A DNA stretch of 64,000 nucleotides from Aptenodytes patagonicus (taxonomy: Eukaryota; Chordata; Aves; Sphenisciformes; Spheniscidae): contig NC_134963.1 of NCBI RefSeq assembly GCF_965638725.1, forward strand, positions 2,859,501 through 2,923,500. The letters are read 5' to 3'. Below the pieces are notes generated by a model, which saw only the letters and a list, made by a program, of their open reading frames with translations, ran no database searches and was not told the origin of the DNA. Shown here one piece after another: positions 43,101-57,200 of the stretch; the first letter of the stretch is position 1; every line of letters begins with the position of its first letter. Made by a program: the position numbers and the translations under genes.

Positions 43101-45273
43101 GAATGCTTGTGGGTCTACAAAATGAATTGCTGCCTGGATCAGATGCAACTCCATTGTTCGTACTCTCTCTGTAGAGAAGTGGCTAACCTGCTTGATCTTC
43201 AAATCTTCAGTGGTTCAGTTCTCTCGAAGGGGGCTGGTAAGGATGTTTCCTACGTGAATTTATCAAAGAAAACCCATGCTCAAGTTCTGCGAGCTTTTGT
43301 TTTTCATTCACTGGCTCAGGCACTTGGCTGCTAAGGCAGCTTTGACTATCTGAAATACGAATCTCTCCTCCCACTGTCTTTCTACCTGGACAGTCCAGTA
43401 TGGTAAGGAAGCGTTATCGCCATCTTCCTCTATTTTCTTTAAAAGCAGAGGAGGAACATGGAGATTAAGTAATCGCCAAGTCATACAAGAAGTTTGTGGC
43501 TGAGCAGGAAACTGCTGAGATCTTGCAGGTCTCGGCCTGGTATCTCCAACCAACGCACAGTCCTTCCTCTCTGCTTATACAGTCAGCTTCTATTAACTAT
43601 GCTGGCATTTGTGGCCTCATCTGGCATCACAAGAGTCTTTCCTTCCGTAGCCACCTCTGGATTGTCTTTTTAAAGCACTGCAAAAGAAACTAAAACCTAG
43701 CCTTCAGTTTGCCTTGTCTGCACCCAAAGAAACTTTTACAAAAGATGGAAGAACCACCCGTCTGAATGCAACAGCTTTGCTCAAGATAAACAAGGGTGCT
43801 TAAACAGTAAGATTTCAGTGCCCTGAAAGTATCAGCAGAAGTCAGAAAAACTGCCAGGTTTGCATTCTGGCCAACTCCACAGAACACAAAGGGATCTTGA
43901 AATAGGCTGGTTTGTGACATGCAAATGGATTACTGTGCTCAGCAGAAATGATGACCGAACCCAAATGACTCATTACAGACACAGAAGCTAAGCGCTATCA
44001 ACAAGATCAAGTTGGTACTTCCTTAGGACACTTCTCTTCAGACCAGTGTCCGAAGTGGTGGCAGCTGGCAGGGCCCCATACTTCTGGGACCTCACACAGG
44101 TAGGATGCTCAGTTAAACTCACTACTATTGCAATCACATCAATGCTGAAAGTCCTAGCCCCGTGGCTCTGCAGGTAATTAAGCAAACAAATGCAATTCAA
44201 TGCATAATTGACAAAAAAGAAAGAGCTAAATAAAATCTGAAATAGAAGAGCAAACCCACATCCTTAAAACAATGTATGCCTATCTCTGCGGGTATCTAGG
44301 GGTTTTTAGCAACACCAGCAAAGTTCAGATACAAAGAGCCTTCCCCAGTCCCAGACAGCCCAAGGAGGTATCACGAGCAGAGCTGAAACCGTGACTGAAT
44401 CTGCCTCCCACCTCTACTGCAAACGGGCAGCCTGACCTACATTTCAAATATATCTCAGCTACAAAAGCATTTGCTCTGCTTCAGCCTGTCTTCAGCCCAC
44501 AGAGAAGGGGAGCCTGCCAGCCTTTCAGCTCGACAATCTAGTTCAGCTGTTCTGGTGCAGAACATGGTGTCCCCCTGCCCCCAGTAACAGAAGTGTCTGG
44601 TTTACTTTTTATCAGATCCTTTCAGCAGAGGCTGTATCGCTGCCTGGCTCCCCAAGTGCATGCAGCAGGCAGTCATTTGATGCACTAAGCTACTCACGCT
44701 CTCAAGTCAGCTATTACTAACATTGAGCCTTTTAAAAGGGAAAAGGCCCAAAGCACCCAGGTTTTCTTCAGAAGCTGTTAATATAGAATGCATCAGGTAA
44801 CTGATGTTTCCAACCTGCAACTTCAGCTTTGGAAATGGTGAATTTTAACCCCGGTCATGGGCTGTCTCATGGACTAAACAGCTTGGTAGCAGGCTCAAAA
44901 GTCACTGTGCTAAATATGTCCTGGGCTTTCTGAGCACTGCACCGACCTTGCTCTCTTGAAACCAGTTTGCTCCATCTTTGGAAGCAACCCCCTTGGCTGC
45001 AAACACGGAGCCATCTGACCTCTGGATCTGCTTTACTTTTATTCCCCCGTCCTTTGCCCCTAACAAGTCCCTGGGATATACCCACCTCCATGAGCGTCTC
45101 TTCGGGTAACTCTGGTGCCTCAAATGTAACAGCACCTTCCAGGTTGGCGGTGATCGGATCAGCAAAAGCGTACCGAAGACTTGAGGGGCCTTCCACAGCA
45201 TCCCCACCAGTTCCCACTGCCAAGTGCCTGCCGGTGAATGAGCCTCCAGAACTGAGAGAGCTGGAAGACCCCA
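37149..45273 (-). other. ULK1: ULK1 exons for the C-terminal (EAT/MIT-like) domain
   Basis: Exons 45086-45273, 42161-42339, 41898-42016, 39506-39663, 39153-39288 and 37149-37204 encode the C-terminal alpha-helical domain that binds ATG13 and FIP200. The sequence is strongly conserved: [79 protein letters not shown] and the terminal [17 protein letters not shown]. The final coding exon is only 56 nt; its first two bases complete a Cys codon split across the intron 37205-39152. Confidence 0.95.
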
Positions 45274-48200
45274 CTGAGAAGAAAAATAGGCAAAGGAATT
45301 ACTGAAGATATTAATAGTAGGCTAGGTATTCCTTGCCCAGCAGAGGGGACAATCCTGTAGGATCCAGGATCTGATAGGAGCCAGCAACAGGTACTTTGGA
45401 GGTAGATGCAAGGACTCGTGATGCAGAATAACCACTCCCCAACATAAGCTCCTTAGCGACTCAGGTAGACCAGCTTACAAGCTCAAGCAGATTTAATGCA
45501 CCTTCCAGAATGTCTGTCATTTACGGACACAATTCAGAAGTACTCTTTTTTTATTTTTTGTCCAAATCCTTTCTGAATCCTGCCACAATATCTTGGGCTG
45601 ATTTTTATCATACACCACCACAGCCAACTTCCCCATCATGGATCAGCATGGTTTGAACCCTGGTTCCCTAGCTTTTACACTATCGCTGAATGAGCACCTC
45701 TGGTAAGTGAGGGTTTTATCATGGTTTTAAAACATCAACCACTTACATGCAAACCAGGAGAGTTTTCCATCACATGCCCTGCACTTCTGCTTCCCCCTCT
45801 TTACAAATAGGAGGCTGGGCAGAGAGTGACTTCAGCCGAGTCAAGACCCTAACCTCAGGATTCAGGAGATCCTGTAAGTATGGTGTCCATCAGACAACTT
45901 CCTCACCATCATCTTTCCCCCTTCTTGACCACTGAATCCACCCTAAGAGCATATTGCTTATAAAAGATGGACACTTCAAAAGGAGTTTCTGTCTCAGGGC
46001 ATTCATAATACATTTCACCACTTCCAGAGTGCTCCATATCCCCTGACACACTGCCACAGAGGCATATATTCTGTCTGACAGGGGGATGCCAACACCAGCT
46101 ACAATACTCTGCTAATTCTACCAAGGCGATATTCTCCACTGTCACTGATCCTTTGGAGGGAGATGTTTGTTTCTCTTCTACTCACAAATTTAATTTGCTG
46201 CCCTACCCTGCCTTCAAAAGGTTCAGCAATATAATAATGCACAACTGACAGTGCCTGCAGAGGCACTGTCTCCTCTCCTCCCAAAGCTCTCTCCCTGTTG
46301 GCAGCTATGCTTCAAAGCTAAGCGGATCATCAAAGACTGGCAGAGCATTTCCACGTCTTTCAGAGAGAGGAAAGGACCAACAATAGCACATTCTGGATAC
46401 CCTATAATTCCAAGGGGCTGTTTGCAGAAATTGTTATGACGACTCCTGAAAAGGCTCTGCCTTTATATCTGTCAGGTGATCTTACTCATGGCTTGTCCAA
46501 GCACTTGGGGTGCAGAGTTTCTGCTTGCAAAGCTCCCCTTTTCACCATTAACTATAACATAAGGAGTTACTGCACAGACCTAATAAACAAAGCTTGTCAA
46601 GCAGCTTTGACCACCGTGACCTAATGCTGTGTATGCGTTGTAGGTTCATTATTCAACAGCCTTCTCTTCCAGGCATCCCATCTGAGATCTTGACTGTTCG
46701 GCAGACCCTTAAGCATCCAAATATCAACCTGCTAAAAACTGGTGCTTGGATCTGCTTCCAAATTGCTATTATCCCTGCAAAGGCAATACAGGAAGTCTGA
46801 ATTCTCTATTCACAACATTTCAGTAGGAGCTAGAGCCTGTAGCCAGGATAGTAACTCCATTGTGCTACAGGCCCGTCAAACACTTTGTAAGAGTCTCTGC
46901 CCTACAGAGCTTACCCTCTAAATAGATGAGACAAAGAAGGGATTATGGTCCCAACTTTCCAGACAATCAAGGATGTGAGTGGTTTTAGTTATGATAGAAA
47001 TGCAAGCCATACCCAGGAACTGAGCCCATATGGCCCCCCATCCCAGTCAAGCAGCTCATTCATGGTTACATCCAAACCTTCCCTGCAGTAATTAAGAACA
47101 ACAGAGTCGACTACATTCAGATGAGGAACAGCCAAGACGAGAACCCAAACAAGCCAAAAATGCAAATAAAAGTGTCCAAATATTTTCTTAAACTGAACAT
47201 AGGCTCCAGCTCCCAGACACACTGTCCCAAAAGGGCCAGTTACCACAGCCTCAACTGTTGGCTGATGAGGCCAGAGCACTGGTGTCTTAAAAGAAGTATC
47301 TGTCAAGCAGGAGTGCATTTCCCCATTTTCTACTTAAGCAGCTCAGAGCATAAGAAACACCACTAATAATTTTGCATACAGAGCCATCCTGGCCCTTTCC
47401 TAACAGTACTCGTGCACTGAAATTCTTGGGCACGGACAGTCACGCTCAGTCTTTTATAGCTCATCCAAAACCCATGGGGAAAATGATCAGAACACGACAC
47501 AATCTTTATGTTTGTTGACCTATCAGCAACAGTGGGTCTATGAACAGCTGCAGCATTATTCCTGAAGCAGAGAGCAATGAAGTAAAAGAAGAGTTCGCCT
47601 GTCTCTTCCAGTACTGGAAAACCACTATCTGGCATTAGCCCTTGTGCCAGTGCAAACAGGTATCAGCAATAACTGGGGTCGGCAGGAGCCAGCACGAGAA
47701 CCTCAAAGGCATTTAGACCAGCTGAGCTCTACAGACTGTACTCTGAGCAGCCCTCTGCCACCACCAGTGTTCAGCAGCAAGGAATTCAACACATCGCTCT
47801 GCCCCCAGGCATTCCCACTGGAACAGGCAGGTAGGTATCAGCCCTTTACCTGAAAACATCCTGGTCCTCGTGGTCTGTGGGGGGGTTGTTCCACTGGGAG
47901 GGGATCCGACAGTAAAAATCACTGGGGAAGGGCTGGCAGAGCCCCCAGCCCGGGCACCAGAGTGCAGGGTCCCTCCGTAAGCACCTGAGGGAGCTGGGGA
48001 GACAGTTGAAAGGTGCAGACTGGCATTACAGGAAAGTTACTCAGAGCACGGTGTGCCTCACCCAGCAGTTCTATGTTCCTGCAGACTCTCTTGGGAGACG
48101 GTGGTTACCAGCACAGGCCAGTGCTCCCTTTGGAGGCATCCCCCGAGAACATGACCGGGCCAGGCTGGCACGGACTACAGGACACGAGCCTAGGCAGCGT

Positions 48201-51200
48201 TACGCATTGCTGCAGCTGTTCTCCCCTCCTCGCTTCCCAACCTGCAAGCCCAGGAAGACCCACCCTTGCAGAGCCATTCATATTCGAACCGCCTGGCCGA
48301 AAGTCCCCACTTCCACAAGTTATCACGTTCAGAAGGGGCCAAAAGAGGAAGCCCTGCCTACAAAAGTCACACCGCTAGCCAGCAGTTACACAGCACGTGT
48401 AGCCCACAGACCTTTGAGCGTTCCACAAAAGAAAGCAAACATCATTACACTCCTCACACACGGCAGTCGCTTCCTTTGCCAAAAGCCATCAGAAAAGCAG
48501 CCTCCCACTTGTAGGAGGCATGCAGACAAACTGTTCGCCCCAACCCAGGACCATCCCTGCCAGATCCACCCGGCCTCCCCACCTACCTGCAATTTCCATT
48601 GGCTTCTCATTGTTCAGGCTGTCGTTGCTCCCAGCTTCTGAGATCTGTGCCCCAAAGGCTGCCTTCAGAAGCAGGTCAGTGAGCCTGCCTGTGCTCAGAG
48701 ATCTAAAAAGAGGACATATAACATGATGCAGAAAGTCAACAGGTGCAAAGTTTCAGCTAACTTCCACTCCAGTTTCTGTCATTCCTGGTCCACAACCGCT
48801 TAACACTACACAGCGAACAGTCTGGAGCTAAAATAACCACTCTTCCTCTTTCAACAAAGCATCTGAAGCACCTCCTGCTACTTGTAGAAAGCATACAACT
48901 ACCGTGACTAACTGCAGTAATGCAAGTACTGACTACAGCATTTTTACAACACAATTTTACTTTGATGGAAGATACGGAAATGAGCTTCAGAGGACTCCTC
49001 CAGACCACTGGAGAAAGCTGCAGACTGCAGAGAGGCAGGTAAGAAAAACTTAACGCTAGCACCTGAGTGATTTTGTATCCTGCAATGCTCATGACAGTCA
49101 GCACATGGCTTTCAAACAGATCTCTGGTCTGAAGACCTGTGCCCACTGTTCGATGGACAGCACCCATAACACCCTCTCATCCACGACAGGCACAGGTTCC
49201 ACAACGAGCAAGGCACCCATCTGCACAATTGCAGGGCGTCTGGTCTAATAACAAAATCCTGCATCCCCACTTGATGAAACCCTGGACATTAAACACCGTG
49301 TGAAGCTGCAGACAATCTTTCATTTTATAAAGTCTAGGCCATGGCCTGCGCCTGTAGAGGAAGACTTTAAAAATCTGCATCATATCTACTTGCAAGCCAA
49401 GGGTGCTAGCAGATAACTACAGAATGTTTACAGATGCTACATTACAACTTCAATGTTAGCTGGGGTTTGAAATTTGCCCCATCTGTCCTGTATTAGGGAA
49501 CGAAGCACCACTGTATAAAGCAGACTACAGCTCACCTGCCCTTGATCTCTTCCACAGGCCTCAGTCCCAAGCCAGTTTGCTGGCAGTGAAAATGACCCAT
49601 CTCCTTCAGATCTGGCAAGGTCTTGTTCCGTGTCGGAGTCATCATGACCCCCTGATGGGCCAAGAGGGTGAGGAGATTCTGGGAACTTGGGGTTTTGGGA
49701 AACTCAAACGGGGACACAGCCTAAGAAGAACAGAAAAAACAGATATCTGTCTTTAAAACGAAGGAGGAAGGTTCCCCTCACCCCCCCATTTGTTTATCAA
49801 AATTAAACTGTATGCTTAACAGCCTGCCTGAAATAAAGAGGTAGAAATCCCACCCCACGCAGTTACTTGTCCCCAATCCCAGAAAGACTAAAATGAAAGG
49901 ACAACAAACTGCTGAAAATTTGTAGCAGCCTAACACAAGCACAGAGGAAACGCTGTCACAGTGCCAGCTTCTCATGAGACACCAGGGCTGTCACCTGCTT
50001 AACCGTCTGCCGTCTCTGCTAGGGATTCCTACTGGACGCACACATGCGTCACAAGCCGAGTCGCTGCGCGCAAACCAGCTCAGGCACCTCACTTCACTAA
50101 TGCTCTTCTGCCTAATCTGGGCAGCTCCTTTTCATTGCCTGTTTAAAACCCTGGACTCTGCTCAGATGGTCAACACTGCTGCCAAGTGAGATCTGTCCAG
50201 TAAGAACTAGGACACTACCCCATTTCACGCAGATCACTAAACAGCCCTTGAAGAAAAGCGAGCAGGTGGTGATAAATCCAGGTCAGAGTTACCATGATCA
50301 TGCAGCGGTTTACCCCCAAATAACCCAACAGATCAAGCTGTGAGAAACCCAAAAGCAGACTCCTTGACATACCTTTGTAGGGGAGCCCATTATAGTTGGC
50401 AAAGGGCTTCTCTGCATGAACTCAGACAGCTTCGGTGAGGATCTGAGCTGCCGGCAGTGCTGCAAGCCATGAATCTGCAGAGGCTGGCTGACTGGGGTAT
50501 AACCAAAGTGAGCAACGAGAGGATCAGAGTGCTGCTTGGTTATCTTCTGCCTGCAGGAATGCAAATCTGACAGGTTCGGAGCACTGTGGAGCCGGGAGCC
50601 CATCCCTCGAGGAGAGTGTTCAGGCACTGAGGAACCTGGAGGGCCCAAACACAGCGACAAACCACATCATTTTCTGGTTCTAACGCAAAAAGCCAGCCTG
50701 ATCTCAGGATCCACTGCTAAAACATCTACAGATCAAAACCTTCAGCGGATGGCTAAGGATAGCACTCTGATCAGCGCCACAATCTGCTAGGCCTGAGCAG
50801 GTTTTGACTCTACAGGAGGAAGAGACAGGCACAATAGGGACATAGAAGTGTAGCTTCTTTCCTTCACTGCAGCCCTTACAGAGACAGGGACCCTGATTGT
50901 CAGAGTTCAGCAGCAAGGAAGTTACACAGCAAGCCAGCCACTTGGCAGAGGGGGAGTCGGGGGTTTTGAGATGCTTTTCCTTCCCTCAATCCATTGAATT
51001 CAAGTCACAAATTTGAGTTTCTGTGACACAGGGTCTGTCAGCACCAGAAGAGGCTGGCTGATGGGACGTGAATGGATCAACCCCGACTCCTACCAGCACA
51101 CAGAAATCTTGGCTGGCCAAGCATCAAGAGAAGCTGCTGAAGGACCATACCCAACCTTGAATGCCCCGAGACTATGGTTCTGGCCCTATCCATAGGAATA

Positions 51201-54200
51201 ATGAAGGAAGGTAAGGACCAACGCACCGGCGACAGGAATCCGGCTTCTCACTTCTGTTCCAAGAGAAGAGGGGATAACAGTCTGGCTGGGCTGCTCTGGA
51301 ATTGTTCCAACTTTGAGGGAACACAATAAAAAAAGTTTATTCAGTATTAAGTTTCCACAGGCAATAACCACACTATGCATCATCTGTTTTATAGAGAGAG
51401 GCTAGTTCTCTCTCCCATCTTCTCAGCCCTAGCTGTGTAGTGAAAAGACCAACAACTCCTGTAAAAGGAGGAAAAAAAAGCTCTGTCTGATGTTAGTTTA
51501 GCCATGATATTAATTCAGAGGAATAGAATATGAATATTCCGCATCTCCCCACTAGCACAGACTAATAAATACAGGATCAAAGACACTAGGGATATAGAAT
51601 AGCTAGTTACATCAGAGTCTGTTCTTTTATAGAAAACAGCAAATTGCATCAGTTGCACACTGGGGTTTTTCTTACCCCTTTTCCACTTGAATTGCTTGTT
51701 ATCAGCTGGATCAGGCTACCAGATATTCAGACAGCTACTTTTCTGTTTGAACAGTGAAGGTCAAACCCTTCCAAAGCTGGTCAGAATTTTGCTCTGACAA
51801 CAATTGGCTTACATTTTTTCTCACCCCAGCCCGAGCCACTAAAAAGATACTTTGCACTTACAGAAGTCCTCTTCAGAAGGCAGCAAAACGTTTGATGCAG
51901 ACACCAAAACAAAGCTTGCCTCTCCCGGGGCTAATAGGTGTTTTCCTCTCCATTTTACTGAGGCCAAAACACTTGTCAAATAATCTACTGAGAAGAGCCA
52001 TGGGAGAACACAACAATCTGAATTCCCTATTACCTGGCAGCTACAGCTGTTCATAACCTCCCTCTTTACAGGAAAGAGGCATGTGATTTCATTAGGGCAG
52101 CAACATGCCAGTTGACATCTTACCTTGCGGTGATGGCATAAATGGCTTGGCACCGCCAAAGGAGAGCCTTCTAGAGCTGGGCACAGATCCATGCTCTCCA
52201 GGATAAGGAGGGGAAGCACCAGTTTTAGGAAAACCAAGAGGACTTGTACTGCTAGACCTCCGGACCGCACCAGACCTTATAGGAAACAACAGCAGCACAC
52301 AGATTACTCCAGATGCCAGTATAGAAGAGTAAGGAGAACAGTATCACCAGACACACACACACAGCTACTTCCACAGAAGCGGAGCTTCATGACTGTTTAT
52401 CCTGGATCAAAATCCCACTGTTCTAGGACTACAACAATACAGATTAAGATGATAAACCTTGTTCTCAAGAGTTTCAATCCAAACAAAATTTTGCAAAACA
52501 AATTAAAAGAAAGAACGAGATTAGCTTAGCTGTAAGCAGGAAAGCCTGTCATTTTTCAGAAGTCACTTTTAGACGCTTTCAGGTATGTACATCAGTCCTG
52601 AACAAGACAGAGTATCATATGTTGCCACATCCAAGTTGATTATTTTAGGCAGTGTCTTCAGAATGCCCTGAGAGGGCTTTATTCAAGCGTCCCTCCTGCG
52701 CTGAGCCACTTGCTCTTTCATCAGAGCAGCCGTTTAGGTAGAAAGCTCCATGAGTGCAGGTTGTACAATGTGGAGGTAAAGCTCTGCCAAAGGCACTGCT
52801 CCGCAACAGAGCTTTGACTCAAATCAGAAGCTACAGAGCAAAACAGAGCAGTGCGTGGCTGTCAGATCTGAAACAGTTCAGTGATTCTAGTACTACCCAG
52901 AGGAATTTCTTTTTGGGCTGGACAGTCAGAATTGCCTGAGCTCCAAACTCCTTTAACTCCTTGTGAAGCTTCACCTTAGGGAGTTAAAATTAATTTGGAC
53001 AGCCCACACGTGCAGGAACCTCAAGTATTACCCAGCTGCTAAAATGAAACAAAAGAGGAAACTAGACTAGCGGGAAAGTGAGTACAGCCACACCATCGCT
53101 CTGGAGAGAGATGGGATTATTGTACATTAATTATTTCTCAGTATTTTAGTGTTTTCACCTCTCGTTAAGAACACACAACCTAAACTATTTACTGAAATGT
53201 CATTCTGCCTCTGCAGGCTCCTTCACCAATTACACTCCTCTATATGAGAAAACAGTCTTTTCAGCAAATCCTTCACTCTACTCTCAATTTGGAAACATTT
53301 TTTCCCTTGTCAAAAGAACATTAGTCTCAGCCAGTAGGTGGTTTTCTGGACAGGAATCAATGAATGTGCTGAAAAAACCCTCTGTGCTCAAGCCACTGAA
53401 AGATGCTATCACCAAGGTATCCTGCCTCCTCTCCCAGTGACACTGCATTAAGCTGTCCATACGTATCTGAACAGAAGGAACAAAGGCATATTGGTTTCAG
53501 CAGTGCAAGCAGGGCTAGCTACATTACCCAGGAATGGCAAAGGCATCCTGATGAAGTGTCAGTACATCTACTCAACAACACTACTAGGTACATGCTTTAC
53601 TTTATGCCACGTTTCAGAAAAAAAAAAATGTTAAATAAAAAAAAATAAATATCTATTTCAGTAGTTGAGACACAAGAGTTTGATCCGCCACCACCCCCAT
53701 TTTCAATGTGTTACTATATTTATCAGCCAAATGAATCCACGCTATATTCACATGCTTGGAAAAAAAAAGGAAATCCTTTAAAATTTTAACCTAAAAATCA
53801 CTTCTCTTCAGGTTGCTCCAGATTCAGAGGCCTAACGCTCACCAAGTGCCTGGCCCTGAAGCAAAATGAATACACAACAAGGAAACAGACACCGGGCAAG
53901 GTGAAGAGATACCTAGACGTTCAGTGGCAGAAAGTACTGCTCCCCCATGTTTTTAGCTCTCCAGAATATGAGCCATCCAGAAGGCTGAATATTATCTATC
54001 GGGAACTTGCAGAAAAAAACACCAGCTGACCGCCACTGCTGAAAGATGTGGAACATTAAATGCCACCCTACGAGACATGAGATAAGCAAGCAAGCAGACG
54101 AGCAGGACAGGTGATGTGGTACGCACACATAATTACCACCTCAACAAGCAACATATCTGTCCACAAACAAGCTACCTTACACAGGCATACACCAGCCAGA

Positions 54201-57200
54201 TGACAGTGGTCTGTTTTTCAGAAACAAGAGTGTACGTCAAGGTTTGTAGTCAAATGACTTGGCAAACATGACGAGGCACTGGGCTGTAATGGCCTATTTG
54301 ATACACCTGACGGAAAAGTGGAATCACATACTAAATGCTTGATCAAGATTTCTCCTTCCATTCCTGAAGGGTGTCTACTGAATTTGCTGATTAGAGGAAG
54401 TGATGGTGAGAGATAAATATGGCTTCCTGGGGCAGAAAAAAACCCATGACGCCAGAGATTTTGAGATGATGTTAAAAGCAGAGTATGAGTCATCTGATTG
54501 TGTCCATTCCTCGAGTTCCTCTGCAGGGACGATGCTAATCTCGTCATTACACAGTGCTGACTAAAAGGAGCAAAACACGACAATTTGATCCCTGACTGGT
54601 AGCTGCAGGCTGTGAATCTGAACTCAGCAGTCTGTCACCAGGTCTGGGGTAGGCACAGCATGCCTGGGTGCACCTTCTCCAGAGCTCTCAACTTTATACG
54701 TCACATGGATAACCAGGACTCTTTTGTGAGTTCCGACACTAACAGGGTCCACAAGTTTTGCTGTACAAAAGGCATGTAGGAAACAGGAAGGAGCTTATCG
54801 CAAAACCTGCCACACACTCGAAGAAGTGAACATAAAATAGTATTAAAGTAACACTGGCACAAAACAATCTCTCTGCTGATCCCTGATTAATATCAACATA
54901 TCGTGTCTCTGCTTCTGGGTTCACTTTGAATAAGCCTTATCCTGAATTAGGCTGGCTGAAGCCCAAACTTAGGCTGACATAGGTATTACCCTACTTCTGA
55001 AATCTAAACATTAATCCAGATACCAAAGCAACTGATCCGAAAAAAGACATGACACCTCACAGACACTTCTGTTTGAATGCCCCTGCTGTACAAACTCTTT
55101 AAGATCCTGTATGAGTCTCCTTCCAACCAGTCTACAATCTGGGCTGCCACTGTCAACCCAGATTTCAAACCTGTAAGAACCAGAAATTACATGTGAGAAG
55201 AGACAGAAGCCCTGTGTGTCTTGGATGTACAAGGCATTACCACTGAACTCAGAAGGTCAGCTCTACAGCTGAAAGGCTGGCATCTGGGTCTTCCTGACGG
55301 CCTTCAGAAAACATGCTCTGCCTCACAGGCATAAATTGCTCATGACTTAATCAGTCCTGGCTGCATAACCACATTAATATGCAACTCGTGTAAGACACAT
55401 CATCTATGGTGTGACTAGCTACAGGAACCAATTAAGGTAAAGTCAGGTAAGTTTTGCAGCCCCATCATTTTAGTTGTTTATCTCAACTTTTTCCTTTTAT
55501 AAAGGCATCTGCCAGATGGATGGTTCTCTCTGCTTGGTTGGGACACCCAACCCATAGGTGGCATGGGAAAAGCTGTCAGACTCAAAGGGGCTCACAGCCT
55601 GCACCGAACATTGAAGGGAGCTGTCTCACATACATGCACACAGACAAAATTTACAGTACGTGGTAACAAATAAATCTCAACACCGCTACAAAAATACCCC
55701 AAAACTATACTACCACATAACACACACCACATTGGCTCCCTACAGCAAGGGGGAGAGCCCATCACACAGAGAAATTTTTAGAGGTACAGAGAACAAACTG
55801 TGAAACAGTTTGTTTTACAACCCCCAAGCTGTAATAGAAGAGCCCCTGCACTGATGTTACCCCCTCCCCCCAGCCCCAGCACTTACCGCGGAGAGGAGTA
55901 TTGATTGGGAGACTGCAGGTTCTGCTCAATCCGCCGGTAGTTATGAATTTGCGTTGGGACTGGAATGGGCACGGAGTGTCCGTACTTGCTGCTAGAAAAC
56001 TGACCTGGCCGGCTGTTCAAAGGAGACACACAAAGAAAGCTTCTTGTAATGGGTGGGCCTTCAGACAGGTAATTGGAGGTTTTATCTTCGTAAAGCAACC
56101 GTACACAGGGAGCGTCCCCTTGGCTCCTCTCGGGTTGTGGGTTTATACTGGGAGGTAGTTCAAAGTCATATCAAAGGGAAGTGGCACCACACATCTCCTG
56201 AAAACAGGCACCTTTCTTCCAGCACGATTCCCACCCACAGACTGAAGTTAAAACACACACCCAAGCGCACCACTCCCTCCAGGAAAATTAGAGCCCTGCT
56301 ATTTCAGGCCACAACTGGCCTAGTTTCCAACAGCCAGATCCACAGCCGAAGAGCACATCATTGAACAGGGGCTAAATATTTGTGGCTCGCAAAGGACACC
56401 AGCAAAGATTCTGCTGCCAAGAGCTACTTGCAATTCATGCAGAGGCACTGCTGCAGCAATGGCATCTCCATGAAAGTCTCAGCACGCCACGAAGAGAATA
56501 CAAATCTGTGGTGCATGTCAGAGTATTTGCAAGTTAACTACAGGGTAGAGAAGGCAACTGAGGAGAGAATAAATCTGGGGGTCAGCTAGAGTATTACACA
56601 CACAAAATGGGACAGGCCAGTTCTGCAAACTTCAGACTTCTTTCTAGTTCCATCCAAGCAGGTTAATCAGCTCACGTCTGATATCTATTCCCCCAGGTGA
56701 CAGTTTCCCCTGTTACTCTTAACCTGTACACCACACTATACACAAACCATGCTATACAAAAACCATGCAAACACCACATTTAACTAAGTAGCCGCCTCAA
56801 GTCTTTTCCCAAAGGCTCCAGAATTCTGGGATTAATTGCCATGGCAATGCTATTTACAACTGCCAACAACAATTGCAGGGATGTTGCACAATTACAGAAA
56901 GATCTTATTGGTAATGAAGGCTTCTGCAGTCTTCCTTGTTGTCAGTCAAGGACACACGTCTGGGTCTGCCCCTGAGGAGCAGGAAGTATCACTTCTTCGG
57001 GTCTAACACTTGGAGCAGAAGTGTTTTACATAAGATGAAAGGAGATATTTAATTCAGCAAAAACATACATGCGTGCACAGGGGAAGAGAGAAGAGTTTGT
57101 GACTTATTTGGCAGTTCAAAGCATCCCATTACCAGAATTTATTTTTTGGGGAAGGTCAGTAGTACTCTGTGGTTTATGGTGACAGTGTTGAACAAAGCTG

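Noticed and set aside
48006-48641. Plus-strand frame of 211 codons
   Set aside because: It overlaps a ULK1 exon in antisense and has no recognisable domain. It ends within ULK1 exon 48587-48702, so it is most likely a chance frame.
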